Source: JBBQVS01 sp964250805
GTDB lineage: Bacteria > Chloroflexota > Ktedonobacteria > Ktedonobacterales > Ktedonobacteraceae
DNA: 28,442 nucleotides
Direction: 5' to 3'
NCBI GenBank assembly: GCA_964250805.1
Contig: CAXUHG010000072.1
Coordinates: forward strand, 1 to 28,442
A program made the position numbers and the translations under genes. The notes below the pieces were generated by a model. It made no database searches, was not told the DNA's origin, and saw only the letters and a list, made by a program, of their open reading frames with translations. Positions 6,993 through 15,447 of this stretch are shown here, piece after piece (position 1 is the stretch's first letter; the number at the start of each line of letters is the position of its first letter).

Positions 6993-8951
6993 ATGGTTTC
7001 TTCCCCGCTCTTCTGCCCTGTTTGCGGAGCCGCAAACGTACCACAGGCAACAACCTGTTTTGCTTGCGGGCACGCTTTACAAACTCCTGCTCCTCCTCAA
7101 GCTGAAACGACTTTACTCAAGCACCGCTATTCCCTGCTCAATCGGCTCGGACAGGGTGGTATGGGATCGGTCTACAAGGCTGAGGACACTGAGCTAGGCA
7201 ATCGACTCGTTGCGATTAAAGAGATGAGCCAGAAGGGGCTGAATCAGCAAGAGGCGGAGGAGGCAATGGACGCGTTCAAACGTGAAGCCCTGTTGCTCGC
7301 TGGTCTGATGCATCCAAATCTCCCACGTATCTACGACCACTTCTCTGAGCAAGGACGTTGGTATCTCATTATGGACTTTATCGAAGGGCAGAGTCTCGAA
7401 GACTATCTTACGCAACATGGAGGTGCGTTACTACTCGAAGAGGTGTTAGACTATGGCATACAGCTTTGCAATGTCCTGCACTACTTGCACACACGCCAGC
7501 CACCAATTATCTTCCGTGACCTCAAGCCCGATAACGTGCTTCGTACCGACGACGGTCATCTCTACCTGATTGATTTTGGGATCGCACGTCACTTCAAGCC
7601 TGGACAGGCACGAGATACTATCGCCTTTGGCTCTCCTGGTTACGCTGCCCCCGAACAATACGGTAAGGCACAAACCACGCCGAGGGCGGATATTTACAGC
7701 CTTGGCGTCATGTTGCATCAAATGATTACAGGCGAAGACCCAACGCTAAAACCATTTTCCTTTGCACCACTGTACATGAAAGGTCCTGCCCGTCTCCAAT
7801 CGCTACTTAATGAGATGCTCGACATGGATGCAAGCAAGCGACCCACTGATGTAACGAAAGTCAAGCAGGTGCTTCAGGCCATCGCGCAACAAGACCTTTC
7901 GTGGTATAGTAGCAATGCTTCACGAACTCCTGCACAGGTAGGACCTCCACCGTCACCAGTTTCTCCACCACTCCCTATTCCTGCTCAACCTCCACAAACG
8001 CTACAGATAGTGCCAACACCGCCTATCCAGCGTTCACCCATTGGCGAGGTTGTAACAACCTATGCACTGCACTCGGACTGGATTTCGGCTGTTGCATGGT
8101 CGCCCGACGGGAGCTACATCGCCTCCGCCAGTTATGACAAAACGGTACAGGTCTGGGAACCGTCTACTGGCAAGTTGAAGCATTTGTACACGAATCCTCT
8201 AAGCTTGTGGTCAAGAGGTCGTATGCACGCTCTCAGTTGGTCGCCTGATAGCACTAGAGTTGTGTCTGGAAGGGACGATGGAGTTGTGCAAATCTGGACA
8301 ATTGGGGCGAAGGAGCCGCTTGCAACCTCTTCCAATCATCGTGACCGTGTCCTTGCCGTTGCATGGTCGCCGGATGGAAAATATATCGCCTCGGCGAGTG
8401 GCGTTAATACTTTTGTGTGGGATGAGACCGATCTTCACAATACGTTACTCACATTCGACGAATGTACGCGTCCCGTGCAGGCACTAATATGGTCGCCTGA
8501 TAGTCAGTTGTTAGCTGTTGGTGGATGGAATAATATGGTCTTTGTCTACGACTGTTCTCCGCGAACAACAACTCCACATAGTGCTGTTCCGTATCGTGAA
8601 CATAGCGATTTTGTGCAATCTCTAGCATGGTCGCCCGATGGTATGCGTATAGCCTCGGCAAGCAATGACAAGACTGTGAAGCTCTGGGACCCGCAGACGG
8701 GGCAGACTTTGCTTACCTATAGAGGGCATACTGATGCGGTAAAAGTAGTTGCGTGGTCGCCCGATGGACAATATATTGCGTCTAGCGGTGTCGATACTAC
8801 CGTGCAAATATGGGACCCGCAAACTGGCAAGACAATCTTTACCTACAAAGGTCACTTTGGCACGGTTTACGGGCTAGCGTGGTCAAAGGCGAGCAGGTAT
8901 ATTGCATCTGGCGATGCTCACAATCTTGTGCAGGTGTGGCGTGCAATTTAG
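6993..8951 (+). CDS. Zinc-ribbon Ser/Thr protein kinase with C-terminal WD40 beta-propeller
   Basis: This 652-aa protein is probably soluble, since no membrane segment is visible. The N-terminal zinc ribbon has C8-x2-C11 and C22-x2-C25. A Hanks-type kinase domain follows (about 45-310) with an intact glycine loop (GQGGMGSVYKA), K76, catalytic D176 in FRDLKPDN and D194 in DFG, so it should be active. A Pro-rich linker (about 315-350) leads to seven WD40 repeats, each marked by a WSPD-like turn (the last reads WSKA), enough for one propeller that could hold substrates. ATG 6993 is preferred to ATG 6978 because GAGG lies 9 bp upstream. Its stop overlaps by 4 bp the stop of the convergent cytochrome b gene. 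Confidence 0.9.
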   Translation: MVSSPLFCPVCGAANVPQATTCFACGHALQTPAPPQAETTLLKHRYSLLNRLGQGGMGSVYKAEDTELGNRLVAIKEMSQKGLNQQEAEEAMDAFKREALLLAGLMHPNLPRIYDHFSEQGRWYLIMDFIEGQSLEDYLTQHGGALLLEEVLDYGIQLCNVLHYLHTRQPPIIFRDLKPDNVLRTDDGHLYLIDFGIARHFKPGQARDTIAFGSPGYAAPEQYGKAQTTPRADIYSLGVMLHQMITGEDPTLKPFSFAPLYMKGPARLQSLLNEMLDMDASKRPTDVTKVKQVLQAIAQQDLSWYSSNASRTPAQVGPPPSPVSPPLPIPAQPPQTLQIVPTPPIQRSPIGEVVTTYALHSDWISAVAWSPDGSYIASASYDKTVQVWEPSTGKLKHLYTNPLSLWSRGRMHALSWSPDSTRVVSGRDDGVVQIWTIGAKEPLATSSNHRDRVLAVAWSPDGKYIASASGVNTFVWDETDLHNTLLTFDECTRPVQALIWSPDSQLLAVGGWNNMVFVYDCSPRTTTPHSAVPYREHSDFVQSLAWSPDGMRIASASNDKTVKLWDPQTGQTLLTYRGHTDAVKVVAWSPDGQYIASSGVDTTVQIWDPQTGKTIFTYKGHFGTVYGLAWSKASRYIASGDAHNLVQVWRAI

Positions 8952-9823
8952 CCCTTACCCAGATAATCCAGCACCATCTGCCGTAGCTCAGTTGTCGCAT
9001 GAATGCAAATCACAACTAACGCGAGACAGGCGAACGTGATGTGGAGATAACGCCAGACACGAATGCTGCGACGCGCCAGTTTTTGACGAGAAAGCGAACG
9101 CTCTAATGCTGCTTTCTTAGTCAATGCCTGAATCGCTTGTTGCAGGTCGCCGTGTTCTCTCTCTGCTACTTTGGGTAACATTTTCGTTGCTACACGTCCC
9201 TGCATACAATATTGTTTGAACGCGTCGGATTTACCGGCGCAGAGTCGCTCAAGCAATAAATCTAACGTGTGTAGTTGACCCTCGACGGCCTGGATGATGC
9301 CTACACCGTTGCTACTGGCCTCCTTCGCAATGATACGCGCACATAGCACATCAAGCAGACGACCGAAAATACCACTGAGAACAAGAATTATCAATGCATA
9401 GAGGGCAGCCATACCACCTGCCGATTCAGTGAAGGTAGGAATGTCGAAGGTGTGCATGCCGATGACGTTTTGATAGTTCTCGTGCAGCAATGCAATTAAA
9501 ATACTGGCAATGCCCAGCCACGTATGCACCCACAGCCAGTTCTCGACCTTCCCTGGCAGAGTACGTACAAAGCGACGGCGCAGCGAATAGCTTGCGACGA
9601 CGAGGACTAGCGCAAAGGCGATGATACCAAATATGCGATATGGATCGCTGGCAGGGTCGGGCGGCGTGGTCTTTGACGCAATGTAGTACCAGAGATAGAT
9701 ACCACCGTACAGGAGGAGCGACAATATCAATAAGACCCACGCAGAGCGCGTCAAGGGAGTTTTCCAGAGCCTCTGTGGAAGTGTGCGTTGCGGTTGTGGC
9801 GGTGATTTCGTTGCTAATGCCAT
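8948..9823 (-). CDS. Di-heme cytochrome b-like membrane protein
   Basis: This 291-aa integral membrane protein has about five helices (28-48, 63-80, 97-114, 137-155, 261-279) and a cytoplasmic-looking loop of about 100 residues before the last helix. Two helices carry histidines 14 residues apart, H100/H114 and H261/H275, the H-x13-H spacing of bis-histidine heme b sites in ferric reductase and related transmembrane cytochromes. Its ATG is 24 bp after the stop of the giant flavin/iron-sulfur protein, so it is very likely the membrane partner of that protein, moving electrons to or from the membrane. Substrate and direction are unknown. I expect the family to be described as ferric-reductase-like or cytochrome b561-like. 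Confidence 0.8.
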   Translation of the reverse strand: MALATKSPPQPQRTLPQRLWKTPLTRSAWVLLILSLLLYGGIYLWYYIASKTTPPDPASDPYRIFGIIAFALVLVVASYSLRRRFVRTLPGKVENWLWVHTWLGIASILIALLHENYQNVIGMHTFDIPTFTESAGGMAALYALIILVLSGIFGRLLDVLCARIIAKEASSNGVGIIQAVEGQLHTLDLLLERLCAGKSDAFKQYCMQGRVATKMLPKVAEREHGDLQQAIQALTKKAALERSLSRQKLARRSIRVWRYLHITFACLALVVICIHATTELRQMVLDYLGKG

Positions 9824-9847
9824 GATAATGCTTCTCCCTCTCTCCGT

Positions 9848-12800
9848 TTATCGTTGTAGGATTTCCTCTGTCGAGCCAAAGAATGCCGCTGGTTGAACAC
9901 GAATAGCTGCCCCCGTCGGACATGCCTCAACACATGCCTGATTTTTGTAACCAGCGCATAAGTCACATTTGATGGCGATTTTCTTGCGTATCTCTTCATA
10001 TGCGTCTCGCGTTTCGTTCAATGGACCAGAGGTGACACGTACTCCGCTAGCCAGCGCAGAGGCACCTTGTAACACAGGAAGTGCAGGACGTTTACGCTCC
10101 TTTGTAATTCCTTGCTTGAAAATTGCACTGAAGCGTTGCCACGAAGATTTTGTTGCCGGGTCTTCATCGGCATCTACAATTGAAATGGCTCCATAGGGAC
10201 AGCGTTCTGCACAGATACCACAGCCGATACAGCTTTCCGTGATATAGACTTCACCATCAGGTAGGCGTGCGATTCCGGCGCGGCTACAAAGAAGACATAC
10301 GGGGTCCTGGCATTGGCGACAGGCGGTGGCGATGCTGATATTGCCGATTACCATGCCCTTGCGGTTCATACGTGAGTGCCCATGTCGTCGTTCACATGCC
10401 TCTTCGCATTCACTACAATGAATACACTTATCAAGGTCAATCAACAACACCTCAGTACCCTCAACAACGCCATCACTCACAATGGCATGTAGTCCATTGG
10501 CGCGTGCTGTATCGGGTGGAGCGGTTTGTAGGGCAATCTGTTTGAGCGAACCTTTGATCGGTATATCCATTTGTAGCGAAACAGTGCTGACCACATATTC
10601 TTGTAACCGGAGCGCGAAACGCTGCTGTACCTCTGGATAACGTTTGAACAGAGCTTGTACAGAGCGGTGTGGTATCTCGGCTACGCGTGTACGGGTGATG
10701 GATGTAACCGTTACGGCACGCCCATCACCCAGAAGGTCTAGCCCACCTGCGAAATAGTCGCCTCCCTGCCGATATGCTAGGACACGCTCATCTGCTTGAG
10801 CGACACCGGAAGTGGTGCGTGCAACTTTGACAAAGCCTTCGAGCAGAATATGTAGCGTTTCGCGTGCAGGACGACCATGATGCTCTTCTGTAAAAAGCTG
10901 TGCGTTGCGCTCGTAGTGCTGTATGTCTGTTTGTGTAACGAGATATTGAATATCCGAGTCAGAAACGCCCTGGAAAAGTGCCATTTGTTTGAGAATGGAG
11001 AGCGTAGAATGAGCATGGTTCACCTTCTCAAAACGTGTTCGTACACTTGGTGCTAGCTCCATTAGGCGCTGCATAACCTGCTCTGGTACGCGCAACAGGA
11101 GTGCCGTCGTTTGTGTTTTTGCCGTCGTCGTGTATGGTTGGCCCGTGAGCATACCATATTCGCCAATACATTCGCCATAGCGATGAATAGCAACTGGTAG
11201 TTTACGTGTAGCCTCGTCGAGCATTGTCAAGGCTACTAGACCATCCAATATCAAGTAGAGGTCACGCCCATATTCGCCTTCATGAAAAATGTATTCACCT
11301 TCGGCAAGCGTAAGCAATTGTGACGATGCAAGTATGTGCTGTAGATAGTGTTCGGGTACAGCTTCTTCGTTTGCGAGTACAGGTTGTTCTCGTAGACGGG
11401 CAATCAGTTGCGGTAGCGTCCAGTTGTGCGGAATTACATGCGCGAGTCGTTGCAGGTCGATGCGCTCCTCCCACGAGGGTCCAAGACGTTGTTTGAGCGA
11501 GAGCATCAACAGGTCACGATGATTGTCAACGGGACATACCGGTACACAGGAGCCACACATGACGCACTCGTGAGTAAAGCGTGCGACGTGTGGCAACACC
11601 TCAGGTGAACCTGTTGCATGATTCAGGTCGGAGATACTCACCTGTGACGAGAGTGGTACTGGACAGGCAGCCATACAGCGATCACAGCCAATACACATGT
11701 CAAGCTCGAAGCGAATCTGCTCTTCTGTGAAACTTTGTGTATCTGTGCGGTGCGTTAAGCCACCGACGCGCTGTGCCTCTATGCTGCTATCGACTTTAGC
11801 CTCACCAGCCTGTACACGGAACTGAACGTCGCCGATACGCAAGACATCCTGTGGTTGTAGTACGTGAATACTATCGCGTTCCAGCTTGACTGCGTTGATA
11901 AACGTTCCGTTAGAGCTACCAATGTCGCGCAGTTCGTATTGCTTCCGTTGTCGCCTGATTTCGACGTGCCGTCGTGATACAGAACGGTGTTCGATGTTTA
12001 TGCTCATAGCTGAGTCGCGCCCTATTGTCACTGAGTCGCGTCCACGCAAATGACTGAGAGGTATTTCTGAGGTGTCTACCTGCACATTAGCATGTGGAAT
12101 AGGCACAAGCTTCATGTTCGCTTCTTGCTGTTTATCAAGATAATCGTCGAGCGAAAAATCGTCGGCAAAGAGGCGATGCACAACGGGCAAAAGATTAATC
12201 TGCTGTTCGATAGCACGCTTGAAGGACAAGGCGTGTTCGCGCTCACCTAAAAAGAGAATGCCTACAGGTATACCATTGCGTAGCAGTACCTTACGGTAGC
12301 TCCGTGGTTTGGGTGGCGCGATAATCTCCTGAAAGTGGGGAACATTTGCAAGCTGAGTTGTCGCACCAATCGAGACAAAATCGAGACCGCACAGGAAGGT
12401 AGCATTATAGAATTTATCGACAAAGGCTATCTGGCGCGTCTCGCCCTCGTTCAGCATGTTGTACGCAGCAGTTTGCGCCTGCTGAACGGCGGGATACCAT
12501 TGACCGAGAACACGAGGTCTGCCCGTTAGCATATTGACCGTTTCCGTGACATCACCAGCAGCGAACACATCGCGCACACTGGTACGCATCGCTGCGTCAA
12601 CTTGAACGCCAAACTGACAAGAGATACGACTCTGGCGCACGAAATCAATATTTGGTTCGATGCCAATAGCGATGAGTATCATCTCACAGGGGATAGATTC
12701 TCCACTGCTCGTGACGACCTTGCTCACCTTCTCATCGTTCCCTACAATCTCAGTGATTTCTTCGTTCGTTCGCACATCAATGCCGAGACGACGTTCCTCC

Positions 12801-13381
12801 TGTAACACCATATCGGATGCGGTAGCGTCTAGCACCTCTGACCATAGCGTGGAGTGTCGTAGAAGATGTACGACTTCATATCCTCGCTGAACCAGGGTCT
12901 CGGCACTTTCCAAAGCGAGCGTGCCACTGCCACACACGACGATACGTTTGACTTCTGGAAGGGAACGCACAACTCGTTGATAGTCTTCAACAGTGCGTAG
13001 CGTGGTGACTCCGGCGAGTGTTAGCCCTGGACAAGAGAGCTGACGCGGTTTAGCTCCATGAGCAAGGAGCAGTTTGCGATATCCGACACCTTGACCATTG
13101 GCTAGTTGTACCATATGTTGTGCGTGGTGTACCGCCACGACATGTCCGCGAATAAAGCTGATTCGTTGTTGTTGATAGAAAGTGGAGGGACGCGCCCACA
13201 ATTTCTTTTCCTCTACCCGTCCTGCAAGATAGTCCTTCAATGCGGGACGGTAGTAGGCGGGGTACGGTTCATCGGCAATCATGGCAATCGTACAGTTCGC
13301 GTCTTCGGTGCGTAAAACTTCGGCGGCGGTTACGCCCGCGATACCATTTCCAATAATGAGATAGTCTACCTGTTTGCTCAA
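9848..13381 (-). CDS. Multidomain redox protein: FAD/NAD(P) oxidoreductase + FHA + ferredoxins + two cNMP-binding domains
   Basis: This 1177-aa fusion has, in order: a pyridine-nucleotide-disulfide-type flavoprotein (about 1-410, FAD motif GNGIAG near 11-16, NAD(P) site GSGTLALE near 150, AAGD near 276); an FHA domain (about 440-522, IGRDS, SRRH, SSNGT); two [4Fe-4S] motifs (CIGCDRCMAACP near 563, CVMCGSCVPVCP near 606); two cyclic-nucleotide-binding domains (about 690-775 and 800-915); and a C-terminal four-cluster ferredoxin like DmsB/HybA (about 980-1165; CIHCSECEEAC, CRQCQDPVCLLC, CIGCGICAERCP, CDLC...CVEACP). The start is TTG, supported by AGGAG seven bases upstream. The third Gly of the NAD(P) motif is Ala, which often goes with NADP. 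It is the first gene of an operon with the cytochrome b, suggesting a cytoplasmic electron-input subunit under phospho- and nucleotide control. Confidence 0.9.
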   Translation of the reverse strand: MSKQVDYLIIGNGIAGVTAAEVLRTEDANCTIAMIADEPYPAYYRPALKDYLAGRVEEKKLWARPSTFYQQQRISFIRGHVVAVHHAQHMVQLANGQGVGYRKLLLAHGAKPRQLSCPGLTLAGVTTLRTVEDYQRVVRSLPEVKRIVVCGSGTLALESAETLVQRGYEVVHLLRHSTLWSEVLDATASDMVLQEERRLGIDVRTNEEITEIVGNDEKVSKVVTSSGESIPCEMILIAIGIEPNIDFVRQSRISCQFGVQVDAAMRTSVRDVFAAGDVTETVNMLTGRPRVLGQWYPAVQQAQTAAYNMLNEGETRQIAFVDKFYNATFLCGLDFVSIGATTQLANVPHFQEIIAPPKPRSYRKVLLRNGIPVGILFLGEREHALSFKRAIEQQINLLPVVHRLFADDFSLDDYLDKQQEANMKLVPIPHANVQVDTSEIPLSHLRGRDSVTIGRDSAMSINIEHRSVSRRHVEIRRQRKQYELRDIGSSNGTFINAVKLERDSIHVLQPQDVLRIGDVQFRVQAGEAKVDSSIEAQRVGGLTHRTDTQSFTEEQIRFELDMCIGCDRCMAACPVPLSSQVSISDLNHATGSPEVLPHVARFTHECVMCGSCVPVCPVDNHRDLLMLSLKQRLGPSWEERIDLQRLAHVIPHNWTLPQLIARLREQPVLANEEAVPEHYLQHILASSQLLTLAEGEYIFHEGEYGRDLYLILDGLVALTMLDEATRKLPVAIHRYGECIGEYGMLTGQPYTTTAKTQTTALLLRVPEQVMQRLMELAPSVRTRFEKVNHAHSTLSILKQMALFQGVSDSDIQYLVTQTDIQHYERNAQLFTEEHHGRPARETLHILLEGFVKVARTTSGVAQADERVLAYRQGGDYFAGGLDLLGDGRAVTVTSITRTRVAEIPHRSVQALFKRYPEVQQRFALRLQEYVVSTVSLQMDIPIKGSLKQIALQTAPPDTARANGLHAIVSDGVVEGTEVLLIDLDKCIHCSECEEACERRHGHSRMNRKGMVIGNISIATACRQCQDPVCLLCSRAGIARLPDGEVYITESCIGCGICAERCPYGAISIVDADEDPATKSSWQRFSAIFKQGITKERKRPALPVLQGASALASGVRVTSGPLNETRDAYEEIRKKIAIKCDLCAGYKNQACVEACPTGAAIRVQPAAFFGSTEEILQR

Positions 13382-13446
13382 TGAAACACTCCTGTGTGAA
13401 TGGAACGGAAATAAGATGAGCCTCTATTCATGTTGTTGCACATGCT

Positions 13447-13460
13447 GATACAAGTGTATC
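13447..13460. promoter_or_regulatory. Palindromic candidate operator between divergent redox genes
   Basis: GATACAAGTGTATC has perfect 6-bp arms around AG. It lies 66 bp before the start of the giant redox gene and about 220 bp before the pseudokinase-Rieske gene. It may bind a dimeric regulator. The rest of 13382-13679 holds only promoter-like sequence: TTGACG at 13572-13577, 16 bp, then GATACA at 13594-13599 for the plus strand. Confidence 0.35.
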
Positions 13461-13571
13461 TATTTTTGCGGAGAAACGCACGGAAGTAAGACTATCGTGC
13501 TATATCACCTTCATGCTGGTTGAGAAATCTCTAGTAAAATCTGCCACAAGTCCTACTTTCTTGTGCGAATA

Positions 13572-13599
13572 TTGACGCATTATGAACGTGTTCGATACA
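13572..13599 (+). promoter_or_regulatory. Candidate promoter of the pseudokinase-Rieske gene
   Basis: TTGACG and GATACA are 16 bp apart, each with one or two departures from consensus. The predicted start near 13606 would give a leader of about 75 nt. It also places an upstream in-frame start at 13563 outside the transcript. Confidence 0.4.
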
Positions 13600-13679
13600 C
13601 TTTACAGCAAAAGAGCGCATTACAAGGTGTCTTTTTCTTAACCTGGGAAGTCATAAGAGAAAGCACAGAGGGGGTATAT

Positions 13680-15437
13680 ATGCAGTCAACGGTGATAGAT
13701 CAACCTGTGGGCAAGAACATTGGCGACTATCAAATAACACGATCTCTGGGGCATGGCACATTGAGCGCGGTGTATGAAGCGCGTAAAGAGAGTACAGGAA
13801 CAACGTTCGTTGTTACCACATTTCTTCTGCCTGACACGCTTTCAGTACCAGCACGTGTGAGTTTTCTGAAGCGTTTTGAGCGAGAAAGTTCTATTTTGTC
13901 AGCACTCCGTCATCCTTATATTCTTCCTGTACTGGATTACGGTGAATATGATGGCCTACCATATCTTGTTACTCCTTCAGTGAAGGGAAGTTCGCTCAAA
14001 AAGTTGTTACGACACAAGGGTAGTTTTACGCCACAGCAGGTATTCGAGTTGCTCAAACGGGTTGTTGATGGCTTTGGTTATGCTCATCAACACGGTGTTG
14101 TGCATGGGACATTAAATTCCTCCAATATTTTATTTGGTGACTCGATGCAGATAGCGGGTTTCGGCCTGATGGCTATTTTGACCGTTCAAGGTATCGAGAA
14201 AAATACGTCCTCTTCTCTGCTTAGTATCGCAGGCACTATGCTCGGTACGCCTGGTTATATTGCGCCTGAGCTGATACAGGGAAAGCCTATGGATGCGCGT
14301 GTGGATGTGTACGCGCTAGGGGTCATACTCTTGGAATTGCTTAGCGGCTCTTTTCCCTTCGACGAAACAAAACTTTCGCCTTCGCGCTTTGTGCCAGCAC
14401 CGCGTCTTGCAACGCTTCGCCCTGATCTACCCTCACAATTTGACACAGTGATACAACAAGCCGTCAATCCTGACCCGCAGCAGCGTATTCAATCGGTGAG
14501 CGAGTTGTTGGCGTTATTTGAAAAAGCATGTAGTGTTGCATCTACCCAAGCTGCTATCAGCACACAAAAGACGATACATGATCGGGATACTACACTTCCC
14601 AGTACCGTCAACTGGGCTAAAGAAGAGAATGTATTCGAGACAGGTAAATGGAAGGGCGTATCGCCTGTAGAAGTGCGCTCTGAAGAGAAAAGTGGTGTTC
14701 AGAAAAGACCGCAGGTCGAGAATCCTACAGTGAAAAGTGCTTACGATGCAGCGCAAGAGCATGATCCCTTTGTCTGGTGGTCGAATATGTCTGCGACACA
14801 AGCCGCCGCACAACCAACTCCAAGTACGCCTACAAAGACCGTGCCACCAATGGCTGCGGCGAAAAAACGCCCTGTACAAAAGCCGGGTCGCAGACGCGTC
14901 GTTGCGATGGTTGCGGGAGGAAGTGTTGTCGCGCTGGGTGCGCTTGGTTTTGGTGGGGTAACGCTTGCTCACATGCTACAAAATAAGCCTGTAGCAACAA
15001 CAGGCACTCCAAAACAGCCACCAACAGCAAAGACACAACCAACGAAGGCAACGACAAAGACACAACCAACGAAAGCTGGACAGCATAATCCGCCTAAAGG
15101 CACGACGCAACCGGCACCGCCAAAGCATACCGGAACCGTTGTTGGCTCTACAAAACTCGAAGTAAATACGTCACAAACATTCACGAATCCTAAAGACGGT
15201 ACTGGTAGTATCCTTATACATTTGCCAACCGGAAACTTCGTTGCTTATAACTCAGCATGTACTCATGTAGGCGTCACCGTCCATTATGACCCCGCTACCC
15301 AGAAGCTGGTATGCCCTGCTCACGGCTCCATTTTTGATCCGGCGAACATGGCTAACCCCTTGAAAGGACCGGCGATGACTCCATTGCAAACTGTGCCTAT
15401 TCATGTGAATGGTGATGGAACTATCACAGTAGGATAG
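13680..15437 (+). CDS. Membrane-anchored pseudokinase fused to a Rieske [2Fe-2S] domain
   Basis: This 585-aa protein starts with a Hanks-kinase fold (about 15-285) in which three catalytic positions appear lost. The usual beta-3 Lys is Thr (about T47 in VVTTFL), HRD reads H142-G-T144, and DFG reads G160-F-G. The glycine loop (GHGTLSAVY), N149 and APE are kept, so it is probably a non-catalytic binding module. A low-complexity linker leads to an arginine-rich, Tat-like segment and one hydrophobic stretch (about 405-432), then a Thr/Lys/Pro-rich spacer and a Rieske domain (about 500-585) with C527-x-H529 and C545-x2-H548. The Rieske centre should lie outside the membrane. ATG 13680 follows GAGGGGG; the in-frame start at 13563 lies upstream of the likely transcript. 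Confidence 0.88.
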   Translation: MQSTVIDQPVGKNIGDYQITRSLGHGTLSAVYEARKESTGTTFVVTTFLLPDTLSVPARVSFLKRFERESSILSALRHPYILPVLDYGEYDGLPYLVTPSVKGSSLKKLLRHKGSFTPQQVFELLKRVVDGFGYAHQHGVVHGTLNSSNILFGDSMQIAGFGLMAILTVQGIEKNTSSSLLSIAGTMLGTPGYIAPELIQGKPMDARVDVYALGVILLELLSGSFPFDETKLSPSRFVPAPRLATLRPDLPSQFDTVIQQAVNPDPQQRIQSVSELLALFEKACSVASTQAAISTQKTIHDRDTTLPSTVNWAKEENVFETGKWKGVSPVEVRSEEKSGVQKRPQVENPTVKSAYDAAQEHDPFVWWSNMSATQAAAQPTPSTPTKTVPPMAAAKKRPVQKPGRRRVVAMVAGGSVVALGALGFGGVTLAHMLQNKPVATTGTPKQPPTAKTQPTKATTKTQPTKAGQHNPPKGTTQPAPPKHTGTVVGSTKLEVNTSQTFTNPKDGTGSILIHLPTGNFVAYNSACTHVGVTVHYDPATQKLVCPAHGSIFDPANMANPLKGPAMTPLQTVPIHVNGDGTITVG

Positions 15438-15447
15438 AGGCATTTGT

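Noticed and set aside
8040..8945. Periodic repeats of TGGTCGCC(T/C)GA
   Set aside because: These are the WSPD turns of the WD40 repeats, not a DNA element or CRISPR.
14514..14972. 152-aa frame opposite the pseudokinase-Rieske gene
   Set aside because: It lies wholly within a well-supported gene on the other strand, has no ribosome binding site and no recognisable domain.
15032..15075. Short direct repeats in DNA (about 20 bp, twice)
   Set aside because: They encode the Thr/Lys/Pro-rich linker of the pseudokinase-Rieske protein and are explained by its low-complexity protein sequence.
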